This document shows positions 41,388-45,960 of a DNA stretch of 45,960 bases, one piece after another; position 1 is the stretch's first letter, and each line of letters starts with the position of its first letter. The translations under genes were made by a program, and so were the position numbers. The notes under the pieces are model-generated. The model was given only the letters and a program-made list of their open reading frames with translations, made no database searches and was not told the origin of the DNA. The stretch comes from Aphanothece hegewaldii CCALA 016 (GTDB lineage: Bacteria > Cyanobacteriota > Cyanobacteriia > Cyanobacteriales > Microcystaceae): NCBI RefSeq assembly GCF_003007785.1, contig NZ_PXOH01000032.1:1-45960 (forward strand), in the 5' to 3' direction.

Positions 41388-41996
41388 TTAATTTCCCATA
41401 GGTCCAAGATATTTGCTCAAATAGGGCGAAAAAACCTCATATATTAGGGTTAGGGGTTTTCTATTGTGCCAAAACAGGTAATGACGACCCCAAAACGGAC
41501 CTTTTTCTTGAAAAGCTTTTTCTAAATCTGGAGAATGACCGTAATAAATGCCCTGTACATCTCGATATAACTCAGTATGTAAGCGAGTCAGACTTTCCCA
41601 TATCGGTAAAGAACGATTCTGAAGATACTCATCGACATGATTAGCATCCCACCACGAAGCAGCATAGGCTAAACGTTGTCCAGAAGCCGTTCTTAACCAC
41701 ACTTGACGACGTAATCTCGGTTCGGAAATAACTTGAACTTGCATCGGGGCTCCATCATCATCAGTTCCGACTAAAGACATATCAATTACATCTACTTCGG
41801 TTTTTTCCCCAGTCAGTAATTGAAGATGACGCGTTGGGGAACCGTCCCCCAGTACAAGCATTTGCCAAGGTGGGGAAAGCTGCTGATGGGGTAGCCCCTG
41901 CTTTACTATATCTTCATCTCCTCGCCAAATGGGGTCAAGGGAATACCACCCAGAGGCAGTGAGAGGACTGTTTTGAGGTCTAAGGGTTGCAGTCAA
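41388..41996 (-). CDS. Chorismate lyase (plastoquinone pathway)
   Basis: A 202-residue chorismate lyase-like protein. It has PPWQMLVLGDGSPTRHLQLL, EPRLRRQVWLRTASGQRLAY, then AASWWDANHVDEYLQNRSLP and IWESLTRLHTELYRDVQGIY, the cyanobacterial UbiC-like pattern. The enzyme converts chorismate to 4-hydroxybenzoate and pyruvate, the first committed step to plastoquinone in cyanobacteria. The start is a TTG at 41996; an ATG near residue 46 is too far inside the core. It lies divergent from typA with 162 bp between. Confidence 0.88.
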   Translation of the reverse strand: MTATLRPQNSPLTASGWYSLDPIWRGDEDIVKQGLPHQQLSPPWQMLVLGDGSPTRHLQLLTGEKTEVDVIDMSLVGTDDDGAPMQVQVISEPRLRRQVWLRTASGQRLAYAASWWDANHVDEYLQNRSLPIWESLTRLHTELYRDVQGIYYGHSPDLEKAFQEKGPFWGRHYLFWHNRKPLTLIYEVFSPYLSKYLGPMGN

Positions 41997-42134
41997 GGTT
42001 CTTAATAAAACTTTATGTTTATTTAGCTTATGATAACATTCCTCAAGCCTGCAAAGTCGTCAAAAATAAAAAAACTGTTAATTTTCAACGAATTAAGCTA
42101 GGCTAGAATTATTAAGAAATTTTTACTACTTAGA

Positions 42135-42140
42135 TATAAT
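42135..42140 (+). promoter_or_regulatory. Candidate -10 element of typA
   Basis: A perfect TATAAT lies 19 bp upstream of the typA ATG, with a poor -35 (TTAAGA) 17 nt before it. If used, the transcript would have a very short leader. Support is weak. Confidence 0.3.
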
Positions 42141-42158
42141 TCTTAGTCTCTAAATTCT

Positions 42159-43952
42159 ATGTCGCTGCCGATTCGTAACGTAGCCATTATTGCCCACGTT
42201 GATCACGGTAAAACAACCTTGGTTGATGCTCTCCTCAAACAGTCTGGTATTTTCCGAGAAGGTGAAGATGTACCAGAGTGTGTGATGGACTCCAATGACC
42301 TCGAAAGAGAACGGGGTATTACTATTTTGGCTAAAAATACCGCAGTTCGCTATAAAGATACATTAATTAATATCGTTGATACCCCTGGACACGCTGACTT
42401 TGGTGGCGAGGTTGAACGGGTCTTAGGGATGGTTGACGGATGTATTTTAATTGTTGATGCTAATGAAGGGCCAATGCCCCAAACCCGTTTTGTTCTCAAG
42501 AAAGCCCTTGAGAAGGGTTTAAGACCAATTGTCGTTATTAATAAAATTGACCGTCCCAACGCTGAACCCTACGGCGCAATTGATAAGGTTTTTGACCTTT
42601 TTATCGAACTGGGTGCAGATGATGACCAGTGCGATTTTACCACGCTGTTTGCTTCTGGTTTAGCAGGCTTTGCGAAAAATGAACTAGAAGAAGAAGGAAC
42701 AGACATGAAACCTCTGTTTGAGGCGATTTTACATCATGTTCCACCACCAGCCGGCGATTTATCGAAACCTCTACAGTTGCAGGTCACAACCCTAGATTAC
42801 TCTGAATATCTCGGTCGGATCGTAATTGGTCGCATTCATAACGGTACAATTAAAGCTGGTCAACAAGCCGCTTTAGTTAAAGAAAACGGCGAAATTGTTA
42901 AAGCCAAAATTAGTAAACTATTAGGTTTTGAAGGACTCAAACGAGTTGAATTAGCCGAAGCCAGCGCCGGTTTTATTGTAGCGGTTGCGGGTTTTGCTGA
43001 TGCCAATATCGGAGAAACTTTAACCTCTCCTGATGACCCACAAGCGTTACCGTTGATTAAAGTTGACGAACCCACTTTACAGATGACTTTTTCTGTAAAT
43101 GATTCTCCTTTTGCTGGACTTGAAGGAACTTTTGTTACTTCTCGACAAATCCGCGATCGCTTAATGAGAGAATTAGAAACTAACGTCGCTTTGCGGGTCG
43201 AAGAGTCGGACTCAGCCGAGAAATTCCTCGTTTCTGGACGCGGTGAATTACACTTAGGTATTCTCATTGAAACGATGCGCCGTGAAGGTTACGAGTTTCA
43301 AGTATCACAGCCACAAGTCATTTACCGAGAAGTCAATGGTCATCCTTGTGAACCCTATGAATATCTTATTTTAGATGTTCCTGAAGCTGCGGTCGGTTCT
43401 TGTATCGAACGTCTTGGGCAACGCAAAGGCGAAATGCAGGATATGCAAGTCGGCGGAAATGGACGCACTCAACTAGAATTTACTATCCCCGCAAGAGGGT
43501 TAATTGGTTTTCGAGGTGAGTTTATTCGTCTGACTCGTGGTGAAGGCATCATGAACCACAGTTTCTTAGAATATCGTCCGCTTTCGGGTGATGTAGAAAC
43601 ACGTCGTAATGGTGTATTAATTTCCTTTGAGGAAGGCGTGGCTACCTTCTACGCCCTGAAAAATGCTGAAGACAGAGGCGCATTCTTTATCAGTCCAGGA
43701 ACTAAAGTTTATAAAGGTATGATTGTTGGTGAAAATAATCGCCCTCAAGACTTAGAACTGAATGTTTGTAAAACCAAGCAGCTAACTAACCACCGTTCAG
43801 CAACAGGTGATGAATTAGACCAATTACAAACCCCCGTTGAAATGACTCTAGAACGAGCATTAGAATACATTGGGTCAGATGAATTGGTGGAAGTTACCCC
43901 AGTATCGGTTCGTCTACGGAAAATGCCATCGAAAAAATTAGCTAAACGTTAA
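42159..43952 (+). CDS. typA: Translational GTPase TypA/BipA
   Basis: A 597-residue ribosome-binding GTPase. The N-terminus has the P-loop AHVDHGKTTL (residues 11-20), switch II VDTPGHADFGGEVERVL and the NKID motif (VVINKIDRPNAEP). Domain II follows, then EF-G-like domains III and V, and the BipA-specific C-terminal domain (GRGELHLGILIETMRREGYE, GRTQLEFTIPARGLIGFRGE, RNGVLISFEEGVATFYALKN). Length and domain order match BipA, which assists ribosome assembly and stress responses. A clear intrinsic terminator lies at 43976-44000. Confidence 0.97.
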   Translation: MSLPIRNVAIIAHVDHGKTTLVDALLKQSGIFREGEDVPECVMDSNDLERERGITILAKNTAVRYKDTLINIVDTPGHADFGGEVERVLGMVDGCILIVDANEGPMPQTRFVLKKALEKGLRPIVVINKIDRPNAEPYGAIDKVFDLFIELGADDDQCDFTTLFASGLAGFAKNELEEEGTDMKPLFEAILHHVPPPAGDLSKPLQLQVTTLDYSEYLGRIVIGRIHNGTIKAGQQAALVKENGEIVKAKISKLLGFEGLKRVELAEASAGFIVAVAGFADANIGETLTSPDDPQALPLIKVDEPTLQMTFSVNDSPFAGLEGTFVTSRQIRDRLMRELETNVALRVEESDSAEKFLVSGRGELHLGILIETMRREGYEFQVSQPQVIYREVNGHPCEPYEYLILDVPEAAVGSCIERLGQRKGEMQDMQVGGNGRTQLEFTIPARGLIGFRGEFIRLTRGEGIMNHSFLEYRPLSGDVETRRNGVLISFEEGVATFYALKNAEDRGAFFISPGTKVYKGMIVGENNRPQDLELNVCKTKQLTNHRSATGDELDQLQTPVEMTLERALEYIGSDELVEVTPVSVRLRKMPSKKLAKR

Positions 43953-43975
43953 AGTTAATTTTATTCTTTGTCGTA

Positions 43976-44000
43976 GGGTTTGGTTGCCAAACCCTTTTTT
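43976..44000 (+). terminator. Rho-independent terminator of typA
   Basis: GGGTTTGG, TTG loop, CCAAACCC (43976-43994), followed by six T, 23 bp after the typA stop. The unit is a version of the hairpin repeat found at 33537 and 35371, here used as a terminator. Confidence 0.88.
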
Positions 44001-44010
44001 CGGTAATGTT

Positions 44011-44187
44011 TTATATTAAATCAAACTGACGACAGACAACACCACATAAGCCCGCAAACGCTGTAATTCCTAAAGCTATCATCGGATGCTGTCCTTGTCC
44101 AACAGCAAAAGAAGTAACAATTCCTGCGCCCAAAGCGGCGGTTAAAGCTGCACCCAATAAATCTTTATCAGAGTTGTTGTTATACAT
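44011..44187 (-). CDS. Small membrane protein, 58 aa, hypothetical
   Basis: A 58-codon frame from ATG 44187 to TAA 44011-44013: MYNNNSDKDLLGAALTAALG, then AGIVTSFAVGQGQHPMIALG, then ITAFAGLCGVVCRQFDLI. Two hydrophobic helices (residues about 11-30 and 35-52) are separated by GQGQHP; residues A, G and V are typical of small membrane proteins. The two cysteines near the end may bind metal or form a disulfide. It converges on typA. I recognise no family, but the composition and charge pattern look like a real gene. Confidence 0.65.
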   Translation of the reverse strand: MYNNNSDKDLLGAALTAALGAGIVTSFAVGQGQHPMIALGITAFAGLCGVVCRQFDLI

Positions 44188-44421
44188 AGATGCTAAAAGA
44201 CTACCTGAAATTGACGTTTACCAACAATATCACCCCTGTTTTCTGACACAATCGAAAAACCCTCAAATTGCAATGAAGCTTTAAATATAGCTACTTTTCT
44301 TTACAATCTACTTTTGTATTTTTAGTTTTTAAGATTTCGTTACATGGTTTGACAGAAGCAGTCAAGACTCAAGGTAAATTAGATCAAGTGAGTGCAATCT
44401 TGTAATGAGTTTTCAATAATT

Positions 44422-44739
44422 ATGTCCAATACCTATCAGGTTGAAATTAACCATCAAGGAAATTGTTATACAATTCAAGTCCCCGAAGATACTACCATCT
44501 TACAAGCGGCTTATGATGCGGGTATAGATTTACCCAGTTCTTGTCATGCTGGAGTTTGTACAACCTGCGCGGCACACCTAGAAACAGGAACAGTCGAACA
44601 AAGCGACGGAATGGGACTTTCACCAGAATTGCAAGGTGAAGGTTACGCATTGCTTTGTGTATCTTACCCACGCTCAAATATTAAACTCGTCTCCGAAAAA
44701 GAAGAAATGGTTTATCAAAGACAGTTTGGTAAACCCTAA
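44422..44739 (+). CDS. Plant-type [2Fe-2S] ferredoxin
   Basis: From ATG 44422 the protein has 105 residues; the in-frame start at 44392 would add ten residues outside the fold. The cluster ligands lie in CHAGVCTTC (three cysteines) and LLCVSY (fourth), the usual C-x4-C-x2-C...C pattern of the photosynthetic type. It begins SNTYQVEINHQGNCYTIQVP, then EDTTILQAAYDAGIDLPSSC. The C-terminal YPRSNIKLVSEKEEMVYQRQ extends a little past typical PetF, so it may be a minor isoform (FdC-type) rather than the main photosystem I acceptor. A hairpin at 44755-44773 follows. Confidence 0.93.
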   Translation: MSNTYQVEINHQGNCYTIQVPEDTTILQAAYDAGIDLPSSCHAGVCTTCAAHLETGTVEQSDGMGLSPELQGEGYALLCVSYPRSNIKLVSEKEEMVYQRQFGKP

Positions 44740-44754
44740 AGTCTTTATAATCAG

Positions 44755-44773
44755 GACGCGAGCCGATCGCGTC
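44755..44773. terminator. Hairpin after ferredoxin gene
   Basis: GACGCGA (44755-44761) pairs with TCGCGTC (44767-44773) across a GCCGA loop. No T run follows, so termination is uncertain. The arms resemble half-sites of the GACGCG palindromic repeat. Confidence 0.4.
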
Positions 44774-44834
44774 TCCATTAAAAATTAATTGTTTTCTGTA
44801 TCTGTTATGATATAATAAAAAGCCATGTGTAAAA

Positions 44835-44908
44835 GGGTGCGTAACTCAGGTGGACAGAGTAGCTGCCTTCTAAGCAGCGAGTCGCAGGTTCGAATCCTGC
44901 CGTACCCG
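44835..44908 (+). tRNA. trnR: tRNA-Arg (UCU)
   Basis: A 74-nt cloverleaf. The acceptor stem GGGTGCG pairs with CGTACCC (one G-U), with discriminator G. The anticodon arm CTGCC-TTCTAAG-CAG gives anticodon TCT (arginine, AGA/AGG codons). The T arm GCAGG-TTCGAAT-CCTGC is perfect. CCA is not encoded. The gene stands alone between a ferredoxin gene and a region of unrecognised genes, which is a possible integration site. Confidence 0.95.
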
Positions 44909-45090
44909 TTAAAGATAAGCTAAAATACTTGTGTAGTAAAGGTTTTATTGATTTTAGAAAAAATTCTCTAGTATCAATCTAGTAAATCCTTTGTGTAACA
45001 CACTTGAAAGCCTAATTGTAATACACCGTCAGAGATGGTCACAAAAGATTTTGTCTAATGTAATACCTTTCATTTCTGTGGGTATTCTAA
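44909..45090. other. Region downstream of tRNA-Arg, no gene seen
   Basis: A 182-bp AT-rich stretch with no ORF and no long inverted repeat. I looked for a copy of the tRNA 3' end, the usual attachment-site trace, and saw none here. Confidence 0.5.
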
Positions 45091-45491
45091 ATGTTGTTGA
45101 CTACAATTAGAAATTCAGGCAACCCAACACATTTGCACCCAACGCATTTACAGGAACACCCGCTCAAGCCACAACTCATTTAAATACACTTCAGGCAAAC
45201 GATCGGGTTTTAATTCTCGTTCAAAAAGATTTAGCGGCTGCGTTACCAGATGGTCTGACCGCTAACGCAGATAGCATCGAAGATTGGTTAGCCCTAGCCC
45301 TTTATTACGCGATCGACAAAACAGCAAGCACCGCCAACGCGGATCGAAGATTTAGAGCGACAAACCAAGGATTAGGCTTAGATACTGGTTCTTACCAATC
45401 AGGCAAAGTATTCTATGTTCGTAGCGTCAGTACCGCCTTTTACTCCGAAGCAGTCTCATTAAGCGGTAAACCCTCTCTAGGAGACTTCTAG
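45091..45491 (+). pseudogene. Frameshifted ORF of unknown family
   Basis: Frame 1 starts at ATG 45091 (MLLTTIRNSGNP) and stops at 45181-45183. An overlapping second frame, open from 45111 to TAG 45489-45491, reads NTFAPNAFTGTPAQATTHLN, then TLQANDRVLILVQKDLAAAL, and ends AVSLSGKPSLGDF. It has no ATG, GTG or TTG start of its own near its 5' end. Joining the frames around 45117-45135 would give a sensible protein of about 132 residues. The unusual run of A/T/S/L residues and the SxxxxxxYSEAVSL ending look phage- or structural-like. A true frameshift, programmed shifting or a sequencing error are all possible. Confidence 0.5.
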
Positions 45492-45493
45492 GG

Positions 45494-45960
45494 ATGCGTC
45501 GAGGGTTAAAAACAGGTTTAAGGCTACCTTTACTGAAAAAACCTTTTAATCCCGATTCCAAGCAAATCTTTTTAGATGATTGTGTCTTATCCAATCTTCC
45601 TAATAACGTTTTAACCGTTGGTCGTTGGAACCATGACCGCGATCGTTTAGCTAGATCGGGTCAGGATGGGCAACAAAATGAGTATTTATTACTTTTGGGA
45701 GCAAAGAAAGATTACCGCCTTCAACTAACCTACTCAATTAAGAAAGCTTTTAAACCCTTGAAATTTAGCCTGTTAACCTCACCATCTCAAAACTTTCAAG
45801 GATTAGCTTTAAAACACTATTGGACGCATCAAAGCGATGGTTCTCTTGTGTGGAATAAATCTGATAACAGCTTAATTTATAACGACTGGGCATTTTGTTC
45901 TACTGCACTATCAAGCCCGTCCAGTTGGATTACGACGCTTTGGCGCGATGTATCAAGGAA
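45494..45960 (+). CDS. Unrecognised protein, runs off the window edge
   Basis: From ATG 45494, three bases after the previous stop, the frame is open for 155 codons to the end. It begins MRRGLKTGLRLPLLKKPFNP and continues DSKQIFLDDCVLSNLPNNVL, TVGRWNHDRDRLARSGQDGQ, then beta-prone stretches. There is no signal peptide. The tight spacing to the preceding frame suggests co-transcription. I recognise no domain; a phage tail or capsid component is a guess only. Confidence 0.6.
   Translation, partial: MRRGLKTGLRLPLLKKPFNPDSKQIFLDDCVLSNLPNNVLTVGRWNHDRDRLARSGQDGQQNEYLLLLGAKKDYRLQLTYSIKKAFKPLKFSLLTSPSQNFQGLALKHYWTHQSDGSLVWNKSDNSLIYNDWAFCSTALSSPSSWITTLWRDVSR

Overview
The window comes from a cyanobacterial chromosome. 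It holds psbA (D1 of photosystem II), a plant-type 2Fe-2S ferredoxin, a cyanobacterial chorismate lyase, an SLH/OprB-type porin, a group 2 sigma factor, DUF760, DUF1822 and DUF928 proteins, XisI, and many HIP1-type GCGATCGC octamers. Base composition is AT-rich, as in several unicellular and baeocytous lineages. I cannot name a genus.

Layout. 1-209: 5' end of psbA on the minus strand, with its promoter. 380-9617: an ABC exporter, a ferredoxin/metallo-beta-lactamase-fold fusion, a conserved hypothetical, an unusual CoaBC-like flavoprotein, a DUF3011 protein and a 1208-residue membrane/hydrolase protein. 9733-14438: a small single-span protein, an iron-uptake-type porin, a structured RNA-like region with a strong Shine-Dalgarno and mini-ORF, cobyrinate a,c-diamide synthase with a coupled micro-protein, and a histidine phosphatase. 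14646-17422: a group 2 sigma factor behind a near-consensus promoter, DUF760, a coiled-coil protein and a MutT-like Nudix enzyme.

17456-28647 is the most interesting block: two converging gene sets. On the plus strand are a divergent sigma-70-like factor, a DUF1822 protein, a CHAT-CHASE2 membrane protein and a secreted DUF928 protein, joined by overlaps or very short gaps. On the minus strand are a secreted TpsA/hemagglutinin-type adhesin and a membrane-anchored TPR-CHAT protein, 2 nt apart. A xisI gene with a 5'-truncated xisH remnant sits between the two stop codons. Topology suggests an envelope-to-sigma-factor signalling module built on CHAT (caspase-like) proteases.

28804-39536 carries two RTX-type secreted proteins (493 and 1302 residues). 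Between them lie a MurT/GatD pair, a membrane protein with an acidic tail and a TIGR03032-GNAT fusion. The larger secreted protein contains ten 171-bp FG-GAP-like repeats. It is bracketed by a 126-bp direct duplication of the 3' end of the TIGR03032-GNAT gene. 39732-44908 holds small membrane or secreted proteins, chorismate lyase, TypA/BipA, an unannotated 58-residue protein, a ferredoxin and tRNA-Arg(UCU). After the tRNA come a possibly frameshifted reading frame and an unrecognised open frame running off the edge.

A recurring theme is small repeats that enter or abut genes: a 28-bp palindrome translated in frame in two proteins, a GGGTTTGG/CCAAGCCC hairpin between genes, and a C-rich repeat forming an interdomain linker. 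All calls rest on reading the sequence and family knowledge; no database search was run.
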